Notes: generated from the sequence alone by a model not told the origin. Positions 11,926 through 24,147 are shown, numbered from the stretch's first letter. The stretch: 64,000 nt of DNA from Pictodentalium vernedei (GCA_031216915.1 CM062295.1:183038927-183102926), one strand, 5' to 3'. Numbers and translations: made by a program.

Positions 11926-12107
11926 GTAAACAATTGTGGTAAGTATAATAAGAAAGGAAATTTACTATGAATGAATGAATGGAAGGTTTTAGCGGGCCGA
12001 AGTCGCACAGGGACGATGTGGGATTTACAAATCCCTTGTGAACCGGGAAATTTACTATAAAATTTAAATTTCTCATCAACCTACCTTACAATTGTTTACT
12101 ACAGACT
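11926..12107. repeat. DIRS copy 1 internal complementary region
   Basis: Its first part is complementary to the outer left edge of the element (…AAATTTCCTTTCTTATTATA…) and its second part (ATCAACCTACCTTACAATTG) to the outer right edge. In DIRS elements this region is thought to template joining of the two ends into a circle. A 77-bp retroposed fragment sits inside it. Confidence 0.8.
11969..12045 (-). mobile_element. 77-bp retroposed fragment with 13-bp target duplication
   Basis: GGAAATTTACTAT occurs at 11956-11968 and again at 12046-12058. Between them, read on the minus strand, is a fragment ending in an ATTCATTCATTC tail, as expected for a 5'-truncated SINE or LINE 3' end. The sequence differs from the AAAT-tailed SINEs elsewhere in the window. 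Copy 2 of the DIRS element lacks the insert. Confidence 0.75.
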
Positions 12108-12154
12108 GAATAGACAATAGGATGGGGGAATCACATAACCAACCCCCACATAAC

Positions 12155-13385
12155 TCAATTGCACTGGAACCATGGAAAGAGAAAGAGGTCCCCAGGCCTA
12201 TCAAACAATAGCCTCACAAACATTAGTAAAAGACAATGAGAGATGAGGCATATGGTTCTGTGCAACGCACAGACAGAAAAGAACAGTAACAGCACAGAGC
12301 TGGAAACTGACCTTGTGACTAGCCTAATGGCTAGGGCAAACAACAGCCTGAGCAGAAGAAAGAGGGCCCAAAGCAGAAAGGTCCTCAGACTGCTCCTGCA
12401 ACTGACGCAGATAGAAGGTGGAGAAAGTAGAAGTATTTCTCCAGTAGGCTGCCTGCATAACATCCGACAACTTGACAGAGTTAGAATAAGCCTAAGAGGT
12501 AGACAATGCACGCACCTCGTGGGCAGAAATACGATTGGTAATACAATCGTCAGTCGCTAGACGAGCGTAAGCCATGCAAATAGCAAGACAAATCCATCAA
12601 GAAATGGATTGAGGAGAGATCTTCTGTCGACCAGGAATAAGAGACAGAAAAAATCGTTTCCTGCCTTTCTTAATGAACTGCATCCGATTGAGATAAATGC
12701 GAATTGCATGAACCGGACAGAGCAAAGGGTGGTTACCCTCAACAGAAGGGAGAGCCCTGATACAGATAGGAGGTGGAGTAGTTTCTGGTATCTGATTCTT
12801 GGCCAGAAAGGAGCAATCAGTGGTAAACATAACACTGTTGGGAGAGCTCCTGAAAAAGGCCGAGTCAACCTAGAGGGCGTGAAGCTCACTAACCCATCTG
12901 GCTGAGGCAAAAGCCATCAGAAAAGCCATCTTGTATGTGAGAAAATGCCACATATCTACCTGGGATAAAGGTTCGAATGGCTCCCCCCCCCCCCCACCCC
13001 CAAACAAAGCAGCACCCAAGAAAGATTCCATCTTGGGGTAAGCTGCATAGTCCTAGGCCTTTTCAAGGAAAAGTGCCGAATTAGCTTGGAGAGGTATGGA
13101 TTAGTGCTGATACGACGCTGTCCCACTCCCACATACGAAAAGGTCTCCGAAAGCATGGAGCTGTACCCTTTTACGGGAATCAAACAGATATACCAGAAAC
13201 TCCGTAATCTGTGTTATCGAAGGATTGGCATAATCAACAGAGTGATTGGCACACCATTGACAGAAGACCTTCCACTTAGCCACATAGGCTAAACGAGTGG
13301 AGTGCATCCTTGAAGAAGAAATGCACTCCACTGCTCGTCTTGAGAAACCTCTAAAGGACCTGACAAAAGATATGCGTGAAGGCAC
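12155..13385 (-). pseudogene. DIRS copy 1 tyrosine recombinase region
   Basis: Minus-strand translations include the stretch AKWKVFCQWCANHSVDYANP, typical of the N-terminal part of DIRS recombinases, and further on LLCPVHAIRIYLNR and GRKRFFLSLIPGRQ, typical of the middle of the domain. Recombinases of this type join the circular DNA intermediate into the genome and leave no target duplication. A C homopolymer near 12983-12998 lies inside. The region is broken. Confidence 0.8.
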
Positions 13386-13549
13386 AAAGAAGTCGGGTCA
13401 ACGTGACATCTCCTTGGGTGACCTTGGCAAAGAAGGTCACGACGTAGCAGGAGACGTGCTGGAACCGCCACCAACAGAGAGCGAATCTGATTGATCCACA
13501 CCTGCTGAGGCGACAGGGGAGCGATCAGAATGATTCAATAACTGCAGGT

Positions 13550-14467
13550 TCATATCTTGGCTAGAACCTGAGGTAGAATCGGGACCGTCGGGAAGGCGTA
13601 GCCGACCAGACGGTTCCAATCGAGTGACAGAGTATCCTTGGCAAAAGCCAGAGGATCAGGACACAGGAACACGGAAGTGTCCACCTGATGGTTCCAACGA
13701 GGCGCAAAGAGATAGATGGTGGGACGACCCCAGAGATCGCAAAGCGACTGGAACACCATCCTGTGGAGCATCCACTCGGTGGAAATGACCCTGCCCTGTC
13801 GGGACAGGGAGTCGGCTAGGACGTTCAGACAACCGTGAAAGTGACGAATCACCACCCCGGCGTTGACATCCTGAGCGAGCAGTAGAAGTTCCTGATCCAA
13901 TTTGTACATGGGAACTGAGTGCGTGCCGCCCTGGTTCCGAATGTATACAACCACTGTCGAATTGTCGGACAACAGAAGGACCTGGCGATTTGAAAGGTGG
14001 GGGATCCATTGTCGGAAACTCAGAAGAAAAGCAAGAAGCTCCTTCTGGTTGATGTGAAGAGCTGCTTGATCCTGGTCCCATGCCCTGTAAAGGGAAAGAC
14101 CTAGAGGATCCAACGTCGTACACCATCCAAGATCGCTGGCGTCTGCTGTCAGAACACGATCGGACATGGGTAAGTCCAACGGAACCCCCTGTGTAATCCA
14201 CTGAACATCCATCCAGGGGAAAGGGTGAGGATGAAGTGATTCTGGTAACTGAAGCATTAGAACCAGAGGATTGACATTCAGCCTCCAACGATTGAGCAGA
14301 AAGTGTTGGAGAGGTCTGACATGCAGCCGACCTAGAGGAATGAGATCTGTCACCGAACAGCAGAGACCGAGCAGGCGGAGTATACTCCGAGCTGTCGTGG
14401 ACGTGGACTGGGACAGAGTCAGGGCAAAAGCTGAGAGAATCACAGAACCTTGTTCGGGGAACCACAA
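13550..14467 (-). pseudogene. DIRS copy 1 RNase H region
   Basis: The translation shows VLTADASDLGWC, then HINQKELLAFLLSF, LLLSDNSTVVVYIRNQGG and LNVLADSLSRQG. These are the spaced Asp, Glu, Asp and Asp motifs of DIRS-type RNase H, with the ADSLSR signature common to DIRS/Ngaro elements. It follows the RT region directly, as in the family. It is part of the broken copy. Confidence 0.85.
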
Positions 14468-14469
14468 CA

Positions 14470-15310
14470 GTATTGAACTGAGTACGGAAGTCCATCCCCA
14501 GATGACAAAACGACTGAGATGGGACCAGGCCTGACTTCTCCTCGTTGACTCTAAACACTAGCAACGTGAGCAGGCTCAACAGTGTGTCAACACCCGACTC
14601 CAGAAAGGCAGCATTGGAATGCCTCTGGAGGATATCATCTAGATATGCCGAAGAAGTCACCCTGGACTGTGTGCGATGGAAGGCTATCACATGCGACATC
14701 AGTCGGGTGAAGGCCCAAGGAGCCAGGTTGAGGCCGAAAGGCATGGCCTTGAACTGGTAAACTCGCCCCAGAAAAGCGAACCCAAGATACTTTCGCGATG
14801 TCTGATGAATCGGGACGTGAAAGTAAGTGCCTCGCAGGTCGATGCTGGAAGCGAAATCTCCCTGGTGAATGGAACGGCGAACAGACCTGAAAGTCTCCAT
14901 GCTGAACTTGGGAGCAATGATAGACTGGTTCAGGATACTCAAATCGATAACCGATCGGAGTCCGCCATCCTTCTTTGGCACCAAGAACAAGCGGGAATAA
15001 AATCCCACTGACTGAATGTTCTTGAGGACCTCGCCCTCTGTGCCAGGAGATTGTCTATCTCCGTGGTCAAAAGCTCCCGACGTGAAACCTCTGAAGGAAC
15101 TGGAGTTGGAAGAGGCTCACTTGACAGAGTGGGGTGTTTCTGGAAGGATATTTGCAGCCCGGACCACACAACATCTAACACACAAGGATCGGATGTGATG
15201 GTGGCCCAATGGTCTGCGAACACTGATATCCTTCCTCCAAACTGGGACGAATAGAGGTGAAGACCTTCATTTCGAGCCCCGACGAGGCCTGCTGCGAGAG
15301 GAGAAACCAC
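14470..15310 (-). pseudogene. DIRS copy 1 reverse transcriptase region
   Basis: Recognisable RT motifs in order: FYSRLFLVPKKDGGLRSVID, LNQSIIAPKFSMETFRSVRR, DFASSIDLRGTYFHVPIH, FKAMPFGLNLAPWAFTRLM and the active-site SAYLDDIL. The APWAFTRLM and KFSMETFRSVR forms are characteristic of DIRS rather than Ty3 or Ty1 elements. It is part of the broken copy. Confidence 0.9.
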
Positions 15311-16703
15311 CTCCTCTGCTATATGAAGAATCCTCAGTCCTCCCTCTAGCCTGCTGACGCTTACCCTTACCCCGTGAGTAAGAAGTAGAAGCGGTGGCAG
15401 GAGGAGCAGCCCTTTGCTTCACAGCGGAAGCAGAAGGGTGTCTGTTAGGCTTTGGATGGCCCCTGCCTCCAACAGAAGGCTGATCAAGCTGACGAAGCAG
15501 CAGCTGATCTTTGGAATGAGCCTGTACGTCGACAAACTTATCTGGGGGCAGATAAGCAGTTAAAGCAGAGGCGACGTGATCTGAGAGAGAAAGCATGCCC
15601 AGCATCTCTCTCGATAAGCCCAACACAGACTCTAGAGTCGCCATAGGAATAACGGCCGAATTGGGCTTGGAAAGCCCAAGGGAGTTGGAGTCCTGATCCA
15701 AAACCGTCAAAGTCTGGGAGACTTGCGGATTGGCGGAATGGTAGGAATGATAACGCACTGGAGGCAAAAAAGTGTCAACCCTGGTGAAGAAGAACGTCTT
15801 CATAGCCTTGGAACTCAGCTTAGAGTCCAAAGCTGTAAATGCTTCAACCACCTGTACCGACTGGCACAGTCGAAGGTGCCCAGAAGCAGGTTGCTCCACA
15901 GGTAGGCACGCAACCGATGATCGGCAGGTTTGACAGTTTGAGATCTGGAAGGAACCCAAACACAAAGTCAAGAGCTGCCCCCAAGTCAGAAGACTGTTGG
16001 CTCTCGATGTCAGGTATTTCGGAATCATCCCCTGAGTCGGAAGACACATAGCCCATCATGGGCACATCAGCCGACGCCTCCCATGGTGTAGGCACACCAG
16101 GGGGGTCAGAAAGTGGCCTGTTTCCGATCCTGGTAGGTGGCGCCACAGGGGGCATCTGGAAACCACTCATAGCCTCGGTGGAAGCAATGGGAAGGCTCTT
16201 GGACAGAACCTGAGTGAGCAAGGAGAGGGCCTCTCTAAGCTCACTACCCGTGTAGGCTGATTCGACGTGGGAACAAACTGGCAAAGTGGCTTCACTCCCA
16301 ACCCTTTTAACAGCAAAAGGTCCCGATCCTCAAATACACCCGAAGCGGGGCAACGGGTGCCAGCCGAAACATCAGAAGGCAGATGTGTATAGGGGTATGA
16401 CATACCCCGAGGATCTACAGAGCGGAAACTCAGGACAGTCGCCACAGACCTCTGAGGGACAGATGGTCCAGGCTGCACAAAAGCTGTTGGTCCCGCAAAA
16501 CTGGCCATGTGACCAGAGTGCGTGAACGGAAACGCCAAGGAGTTCATAGTGGCCCCACTATGAACATCCGAATCCAATGAAAAAAACTGCAGTGCTCGAC
16601 GGCGGAGAGACCACAATAGAGGGTTTGGCAGCCACTTCCGACTTCGCCGAGTTGAAGTCAGGGAAGGCTGAGGCCGATATCCCACATCCACACTATCAGA
16701 CAT
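15270..16703 (-). pseudogene. DIRS copy 1 gag-like region
   Basis: Upstream of RT in coding order. It resembles the matching part of copy 2 (shared LSREMLGMLSLSDHVVSALA-type stretch, SVLGLSREML, and a basic Gly/Arg/Ser-rich end YSRGGGFSSRSRPRRGSK). The basic tail suits nucleic-acid binding. The assignment rests on position and on similarity between copies, not on a known motif. It is broken. Confidence 0.65.
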
Positions 16704-16900
16704 CTCTGCAGACCTCTGCAGGGATAAAACTGCTGTGCTCGATGGCTGAGAGGCTACAGCAGAGGGTTCCGTCGGCAGCCCCTTCCGACTTCGCCGAGTT
16801 GAAGTCAGGGAAGGCTGAAGCTGATACCAGACAACACACTACCAGACATCGCTGCAGACCCCTGCAGGGACAAGCCGCGGCCGGCTGAAACGGTGACTGA
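16580..16900. repeat. ~170-bp tandem duplication in the DIRS leader/gag region
   Basis: 'CCGACTTCGCCGAGTTGAAG' occurs near 16648 and again near 16787 with matching flanks ('ACTGC.GTGCTCGA.GGC', 'CTCTGCAGACC'). Copy 2 has the same duplication at about 33470-33760, so it predates the split of the two copies. Confidence 0.75.
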
Positions 16901-17679
16901 ATACGTTGCAGACGGAACAGCAGTAGCAGCAGATACGATGGGAGCTGTTGAAACTGGTAGTAAAGGGGAGAGAGCAACCGAGCTCGGCCTCCAAAGGAGG
17001 CGTCACAACCCTAGTGACAGCCTCAGATGTCAACTGGAGAGGGACCATAGTCCCGGAACCAGGCATCTCTTCACCAGACAACTCAACAGCTCCTGCAGTA
17101 TCCACCACAGTTAAAGACTGCACATCCCCCCTCCCCAGGGGGGTATAACTCTCACCAGACATGGTCGTGTCGGGAGGCCCCAAACGACAGCATTCCCCCC
17201 CCCCTCCCCCGCAGGTGAACGCACCACAAGCATGGGCAAAAGGCAAAAAGGAACTGTATTGGACATAACAGAGGTGAGAGCAGTAGAAGAAAAAGTTGAA
17301 CTCAACAGATGTTGAAAGTTGAAGAACACCCCCAACTATGAGAGAAAGGTGGCAGAAAAAGGACCCAAAAAACAGAAATTCTGCCCTCAACTGAGAGGAG
17401 AAATCCTGTCCATACAGCCCCCTATTGACACCTAACTCCAATAATAATAATAAATTTCTCAACCGAAAAATTTTATGTCCAAACCGCATGGTACGCGAAA
17501 GTCACACGCGACACGGAAAATATATAAAATACAATGAAAATGTGGTTGAAAATAATAACGAGAATATATAAAACACAGTCCTGTTATTATACGATCCTCA
17601 GATCCATAATTCCAGTCACAGGTAACCATCATCAACGAGTTGAATTATCACTGTTTCTCAATTGCAAATGGGCAGACGA

Positions 17680-17913
17680 AAAGAGAATGATTCATTAGTT
17701 ACTGCTTGTTCACTGGTTCTGGAAGTTGTACTAAGAGAAGAGCGTCCCCTACTGGGTGTGCGCCGATGGTGCTCGACCCAGTTTTGGCTTATTTTTTCTT
17801 GGTGCTTTTGCACCACATTTCTTTCCCAAATTGCTTTGGAAAGATCAAAATAGAGAGTATATTTTCCGAGTTAGGGTCTTCCACTGTGGTGCAAGCCTGT
17901 AGTAAACAATTGT
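17680..17913. repeat. DIRS copy 1 inverted terminal repeat, right on + strand
   Basis: Reverse complement of 11604-11846. The outer edge continues GTAAGGTAGGTTGATAAG and then AAAT, after which the flanking DNA begins. Confidence 0.85.
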
Positions 17914-17933
17914 AAGGTAGGTTGATAAGAAAT

Positions 17934-18388
17934 TGAAAAGAGGGGGAAGAGGCACCCATTATGGTCACCAAAACCTTATCAAACTTCATCAAAATTCCAA
18001 GGACTCCAATAGATCTGCAGTGTCAGGCACCACAAACTATTTATGTCCTTGAAATTGAAGTACTTGAAGTACTTGAAGCAGCCTTGTCAACTCACCCTTA
18101 GAAAACCCTGTGAAACATAATCCATGGCAGTTCAGTAACTACATGTATGCATACATGTTCCTGATTTGGACTCGGTGCTGATTGGCAAACATGGTCAGAT
18201 CAATTGGGAATTTTCTTCCCAATTACATATTGGGAATGGGGTAGAAAATAGCCTCCAAAATTCTTGGATTAAACCCCCAAATTTTTATATTTCTCACTGA
18301 ACCTTTTAAGTGCCAAATAATACATGTGTATCTCAGAGCGGAGAATACACTGCCGTCTCAGATGCTAACAGAACAGTCAAATTATCAC
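17934..18388. other. no recognisable feature
   Basis: AT-rich intergenic sequence with no domain-bearing open frame. It includes the short direct repeat AAGTACTTG at 18060-18077. It may be unique DNA or old repeat. Confidence 0.45.
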
Positions 18389-18430
18389 CAACAAAATATT
18401 ACTTATTTATTTATTTATTTATTTAAATAT

Positions 18431-18477
<47 letters not shown>

Positions 18478-18549
18478 TTGGGTGTTTAAGGTCACATTTT
18501 TTTAACAATGGCTTATCGTGACCACAGCAAGGATATCAACAAAATATTA
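18389..18549 (-). mobile_element. 5'-truncated SINE with long (AAAT)n tail and target duplication
   Basis: The direct repeat CAACAAAATATTA (18389-18401, 18537-18549) brackets an insert that, on the minus strand, ends in about 75 bp of AAAT repeats. The ~55 bp before the tail (…AATGTGACCTTAAACACCC) resembles the 3' part of the SINEs at 2758 and 27251 in pattern (GT.AC..TTAAAC) but is more distant. The tail is the (TTTA)n microsatellite visible at 18402-18479. Confidence 0.7.
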
Positions 18550-18669
18550 TAATCACAGGGATATTCTATTGTCCTGAAGTGAAGTTAATTACTTACTTAA
18601 AGACAATATGCTGAGAATATAAATCACAACACACTGTCCTGTGATATTTGTTCACCAATTTATTTTTGG

Positions 18670-18770
18670 TGCTTAACTCCTACCCACTGAGTATTTTAAT
18701 ATATAAAATGCAAAGCAACCATGACTAGATTTGATGAATAATTTGTAAAAACTTTATAAAACAACAGGCC
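18670..18770. mobile_element. fragment of the TTAA MITE seen at 1944-2192
   Basis: It shares TTAACTCxTxxCCCACTGAG and then a hairpin half, CAACCATGACTAGATTTGAT, with the copy at 1944. The right half is missing. It is followed at 18764 by a truncated 5' end of a family A element (AGGCCTCATGTGGCC, then CACTCACCTGA). Confidence 0.5.
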
Positions 18771-18957
18771 TCATGTGGCCGGAGGCACTCACCTGACTAT
18801 TGTTGTTTAAAGAGGGATATAATTACCATCAAAAGGTAGTAAACACTACATAGGAATGAAGTTATTTAATTATTTATAACTCTGCTGACCATGCCAGATG
18901 ATTTTTTTCCAGTATTGGTACCACAGAAATTATTCCCAGATTTCCAGTAATACAAAA

Positions 18958-21354
18958 CAAGAGGCCCCAGGTGGCCTGAGGGTGCTCACCAGTCTAAATA
19001 TCAAACCAGGGACTTGATTTGAATAAGCTGCATATGCTCCTCCTAAGAAAAGCATATACCAACTAGATGAAGCAGTTGTGCCCACACAATGCACAGGATT
19101 TTTCCTTCTATTTTCAGTTCCTGTACTTTTACATCCCAAAATTGAGATAAATGCATAAAAACAATTTTTTTTTTATTTTTGTTTGGAAAACAAAATATTT
19201 TGAGCCTAAATATTTTTGTTTTTTCTTAAAATTGACCAAAATGCATAAAAAAAACCAAAAAGCTAATTTCAGGATTTTGGTCCAAAATTTTCAAGGTCCA
19301 AACCGGACCCCAAATTTTCAGTGTAAAAAAAAAAATTGTTTTGTCTTAAAATTGACCGAAACACATAAAAAAACAAAACAAAAATTCCGGATTTTGATCC
19401 AAAATTTTCAAGGTCCCACCTGGCCCCCAAATTTTCAGTGTAAAAATTTTTTTTTTGTCTTAAAATTGACCGAAACACATAAAAAATAAAAAAAAATTTC
19501 CAGATTTTGGTCCAAAATTTTCAAGGTCCCGGCCGGACCCCAAATTATCAGAGTAAAAAAAAAAAAATTTTTTTTTTGTCTTAAAACTGACCGAAACACA
19601 TAAAAAAAAAAAAAAAAAATTCCAGATTTTGGTCCAAAATTCTCAGAAGTCCCACCCGGCCCCCAAATTTTCAGTGTAAAAAAGATTTGTTTTTGTCTTA
19701 AAAATGACCGAAACACATAAAAAACAAACCAAAAAAATTTAAGGATTTTGGTCCAAAATTTTCGATGTCCCACCTGGTCCCCAAATTTTCAATGTAAAAA
19801 ATTTTTTTTTGTCTTAAAATTGACTGAAACACATAAAAAACAAAAACAAAAATTCTGGATTTTGGTCCAAAATTTTCGAAGTCCCACCCGGCCCCCAAAT
19901 TTTCAGTGTAAAAAAAAAAAATTTTGTTGTCTTAAAATTCACCGAAACACATAAAAAAAACAAGAAAAAATTTCCGGATTTTGGTCCAAAATTTTCAGGG
20001 TCCCACCCGGCCCTCAAATTTTCAGTGTAAAATTTTTTTTTTTTGTCTTAAAATTGACCGAAACACATAAAAAACAAAAAAAATATTTCAGGATTTTGGT
20101 CTAAAATTTTCCAAGGTCCCACCCGGCCCCCAAATTTTCAGTGTAAAAAAAAAAAAAATTTTTTGTCTTAAAATTGATCGAAACGCATAAAAAACAACAA
20201 AAAAAAAATTTCAGGATTTTGGTCCAAAATTTTCAAGGTCCCACCCGGCCCCCAAATTTTCAGTGTAAAAAAAAAAAATTTGGGGTCTTAAAATTAACCG
20301 AAGCGCAAAAAACAAAAAAAAAATTTCAGGACTTTGGTCCAAAATTTTCAAGGTCCCACCCGGCCCCCAAATTTTGAGTGTAAAAAAAAAAATTTTGTCT
20401 AAAAATTGACCGAAACACATAAATTTTTTTTAAAAATTCTGAATTTTGGTCCAAAATTTTCAAGGTCCAGAACAGGATCCCAAATTTTCAGCCTAAATAT
20501 GAACACAGGGACTTGGCTTGAACAAACTTGAATGTCACCCCCTACGGATGCTGCATACCAAATATCAAAAGATTCTTATTCGTAGATCTGAAGAAGAAGA
20601 TTTTTAAAGAATATTCCACATACTGCACTAATTTAAACATTCGGGCTCCCATAGAGAGCCCAAATATGGACCCAGGGAATTGATTTCAATAAACATGTGA
20701 AACAATCTTCCAAAGATGTTATATGTGAAATTTGAAAGCTTTTGGAGCAGTGGTTTGGGAGAAAAGTACTATAGCAATTTTTTTTGATCATTCCATTCTG
20801 TTGGTCCTAAGGAAGCTTCATACCAAATAAGAATTCTCACTGCCGTGTAGTTTTGGAGATATGGGCATTTTAATTTTTGCATAAATTAAGTACTTATGAT
20901 CCAATAAGCTCTCATATCAAATTTGGTCCAAATCTGCCTCTCGGTTTGGAAAATAGAAATTCTGGGAGGGTCAAATATTCTTGCCCCTCCCATAACAACG
21001 GCAAATATAGCCCCACAAACTTCTCTTGAACAAATCTGAGTCTACACCTCAAAAGGAAGCTGCACACCACATATCAAGTCTCTGCTACTGCTGGTTCATG
21101 AGAAGAAGATAAATTAAGATTTCAGCACACTTTTTGGGTGTGGCCCTACCAAGGGGCGAGGCAACTTGATTTGAACAAAATCAAATTGCGATGTCATAAC
21201 AAACTATTATTTCAAATATCAATTAAATTGGTTCAGCGGTTTGGGAGGAGAAGACGCAAACACCATGTTCACGAACGATGGACGACAGACGACGACGAAC
21301 GGTGGACGGTGAGTGATCACTATAGCTCTCCTGACTGAAAGTCAGGTGAGCTAA
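18958..21354 (+). mobile_element. family A element with 115-bp array core
   Basis: The 5' end is CAAGAGGCCCCAGGTGGCCT (hairpin) then GTGCTCACC. The 3' end is the stem-loop AGCTCTCCTGACTGAAAGTC then AGGTGAGCTAA, so GCTCACC pairs with GGTGAGC. The core has about eleven 115-bp units (19140-20480), then a 3' module (20480-21300) with one ~167-bp unit and unique sequence ending in GACGACAGACGACGACGAAC-type repeats. The 3' module recurs at 35720-36737 and 46047-47032. No protein is encoded. Confidence 0.7.
19140..20480. repeat. ~115-bp tandem array, about eleven units
   Basis: Each unit has GTCTTAAAATTGACCGAAAC, a run of A, 'GGATTTTGGTCCAAAATTTT', 'GGTCCCACCCGGCCCCCAAA' and 'TTTTCAGTGTAAA'. Length varies mainly in A/T runs. 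Two units also occur at 56840-57090 inside another family, and one or two at 35530-35740. Open frames on both strands are translations of the array. Confidence 0.9.
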
Positions 21355-23350
21355 CTAGAGAGTTCAATTATGAACCTTGGGACTTAACTTGAACAAACTT
21401 GAATCTGACCCCTCCAACTCCACCCCCATGATGTCGTATACCAAATATCAATAGATTCTGGATGGTGGATCTGAAGAAGGAGAGTTTTTAAAGATTATTT
21501 GTCATATTACATTAAGAACAAATTTGGGCAACCATAGGGAGCCCAAATATGAATCAAGGGACTTAATTTGAACAAACTTGATCTGTCCCAAGATGAAAAC
21601 AAAGGTACCCAAGAAGTTTCGTGAAGATCAGTTCATAAATACGAGCTGTATAGAAGTTGGGACAAAACACTGATTGAACCTAATTTTCGGTACAAAATGG
21701 CCACTGGCAGCCATCTTGAATTTTGGACCGCACTAAGAAACACTCGTTTTTGTCCCATGGTGATACCAAAGGTACCCCAAGAAGTTTTGTGAAGATTGGT
21801 TGATAAATACAACCTCTAGCCCGAGCCATATTGACAAGTGCACTTATAGTGTATAAGTAGCACTAAATAAATCAAAATTCATCTAATTTGCATAATTTCT
21901 GCACGAGAAAAAAACCTGTACTGTATGTGATGTATTCCATTTTACTAAACATTCATACAAAAATTTATTCAAATCAGAACTTTCATACAGAAGTTCTGTA
22001 CAAAAGACTGATTGCACTAATTTTGGTACAAAATGGCTGCTGGTGGCCATCTTGAATTTTGGACCACACCCCAAAACACACGTTCTCATTCCACGGTGAT
22101 AACAAAGGTACCCAAGAAGTTTCGTAAAGATCGGTTCATAAATGCAGCCTCTAGCCTGAGCCGAAAAGAAGTTGTGTACAAAAAACTGATTAGACCTAAT
22201 TTCGGTACAAAATGGCCACTCGCAGCCATCTTGAATTTTGGACCGCACTCAGAAACACTCGTTCTCGTCTCAAGGTGATAACAGAGGTACCCAAGAAGTT
22301 TTGTGAAGATCGGTTGATAAATACAGCCTCTAGCCCAAGCCGTATTGACATGTGTACTTACAGTGTGTAAGTAGGACTGAAAAAATCAAAGTTCATCTAA
22401 TTTGCATAATTTCTGCACGAGAAAAAACCCGTATTATATGTGATGTATCCCATGGTACTAAACATTCACACAAAAAATTTTGCAAATCAGCGCTTTCATA
22501 TGGAAGTTCTGTGCAAAAATCTGATTGCACCTAATTTTTTACAAAATGGCTGCCATCGACCATCTTGAATTTTGGACTGCACCCAAAAACATTCGTTCTC
22601 GTCCCATGGTGATACCAAAGGTACCCAAGAAGTTCCGTAAAGATCAGTTTATAAATACGGCCTCTAGCCCGAGCCGTATTGGCATTTGCACTTACAGTGC
22701 TGAAAGTAACACTAAATACATCAAAGTTAGTCTAATTTGCATAATTTACGTACGAGAAAAAAACCCGTATTATATGCGATGTATCCCATGGTACTAAACA
22801 TTCATACAAAAAATTATTCAAATCAGCGCTTTCATATGGAAGTTCTGTGCAAAAATCTGATTTGCCAAAGTTGAGCAAAAAATTGGCTATTTTACGAGGC
22901 AAACAGCAAATTTTCAAAGTTAAAAAGGGGGATAAGTCTAAAATGTGAAAAGTAAGAAATATTATTAGAGACTCATTTGAAAGCCTCTCCCATAAACAAT
23001 CTTCACTCCAAATTTCATTGACATCCAATAACCCAAATCTAAGATACGAGGCAAACAAATAAAAAATAGGCTATTTTTGTATTTTCAAAGAGCCATAACT
23101 CATAGAAAATATATTCCAACAGCAAAACGGCTTAGGCTCCTTACAAATCTCATGATAATGAACACCTGTATGAAACTGCATCAAAATCTGAGCAGTAATG
23201 TTGAAGTTATACCGCGAACAGACATTTGAGTGCATATGGACGGACATACGGGCAGACGTATGGGTGGACTCACACCTACATGCATGGGCGGACGCATGGA
23301 CAGCTGCAATCCAGTATCCCCACTTTTTTTTAAAAAAGTGGAGGTATAAT
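21355..23350 (+). mobile_element. composite repeat: ~167-bp units, ~335-bp array, hairpin end
   Basis: It directly abuts the previous element. 21360-21600 has one to two ~167-bp units. 21600-22860 has about four units of a 335-bp repeat (marker 'ATCCCATGGTACTAAACATT' near 22447 and 22786). 22860-23200 is single-copy here. The end is a GGACGGACATACGG-type box and stem-loop CCCCACTTTTTTTTAAAAAA then GTGGAGGTATAAT. No clear 5' hairpin was found, so the 5' end may be missing. Confidence 0.55.
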
Positions 23351-23900
23351 AAGATGTTTTAGGATAGAAAAATGGCTCATAAGTTGAATTATATCACAGT
23401 TCCATTTGAACTCATTAACTTGCACCTGCAACTCAGGGTCGGGGGATCAATCGACGACTCTTCATTTTGGAATGCCCGCTCTGCGCAGAACTACCCAACT
23501 TTCAACTTTCTTTAAATGGCCGCTCTTGTCTCGTATTATTAAATTGCATAAGCTTCCAAGCTGATCAAAATCCATGGGTTGGGGATGCAGGATAGTTGTT
23601 TGAAGCGATGAGATGTAAAAAATAAGCGTTGTTTTATATAAAAGTGACATTAGCATTTGATGATAAAGTACACATTACTAATTCTGTACAGCCGAAGTGT
23701 GCACGCAAACTGCAAACATTGTAGCCGCTTTCCACACCTGGCAAAAAATACTTGCAGATAACAATTCAAATGAGTTGCTATACATGTAAGACAGAATAAA
23801 TTAATTATTAGGAACAAAATCCGATATACATATTCAAAAGGTAGGTTGCGTTGTGAAAAGAATTGTATTTTTTGTGAAATAAATTTTTAAAAGTTGGTAT
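23351..23900. other. no recognisable feature
   Basis: Sequence not repeated elsewhere in the window. Open frames up to 64 codons lack any recognisable domain. Possibly unique intergenic DNA. Confidence 0.5.
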
Positions 23901-23904
23901 TTAA

Positions 23905-24147
23905 CCCTTTACCTAACATGAAAAGCAGATGACACTTGCAAAAAAAATTATTGAATAACTAATTTTTTTCATTTTTTGTCTCAAAAACATAGGTTATGAC
24001 CCCTCGTTGGAACGAGCTCGAAGAGCTCGTTCCAACGAGGGGTCATAACCTATGTTTTTGAGACAAAAAATGAAAAAATAATGAAAATTAATTGGCAATT
24101 TTTGAGAATAGCGCTGGCTGGTTTTGGCCGTTACGTTGGGTAAAGGG
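23905..24147. mobile_element. TTAA-flanked foldback MITE, intact copy
   Basis: TTAA flanks (23901-23904, 24148-24151) and ends CCCTTTACCTAAC / GTTGGGTAAAGGG. The two arms are complementary almost throughout and meet at CGAGCTCGAAGAGCTCG, making a ~240-bp near-perfect hairpin. The TTAA target and CCCTTT ends suggest a piggyBac-type MITE. Two further copies are at 24553-26110 (interrupted) and 54930-55171 (inside DIRS copy 3). Confidence 0.8.

Larger units (their letters stand above)
11567..17933 (-). mobile_element. DIRS retrotransposon copy 1 (broken)
   Basis: A tyrosine-recombinase retrotransposon read on the minus strand. In coding order it has a gag-like region, reverse transcriptase, RNase H and tyrosine recombinase. 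It has inverted rather than direct terminal repeats (11604-11846 and 17680-17913) and an internal complementary region just inside the 3' end (11926-12107), the diagnostic DIRS layout. Both outer junctions carry AAAT, with no target duplication. The coding regions are interrupted roughly half a dozen times or more, so it is a fossil. Over an RT stretch about nine in ten bases match copy 2, so both come from one subfamily of moderate age. Confidence 0.9.

Noticed and set aside
12155-12560. Plus-strand open frames opposite the DIRS recombinase
   Set aside because: Shadow frames of the minus-strand element.
18402-18479. (TTTA)n as an independent microsatellite
   Set aside because: It lies inside a 13-bp target duplication and is the tail of a truncated SINE.
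19140-20480. Regular 115-bp repeats looked at as a possible CRISPR-like array
   Set aside because: The whole unit repeats and there are no unique spacers. The genome is eukaryotic.
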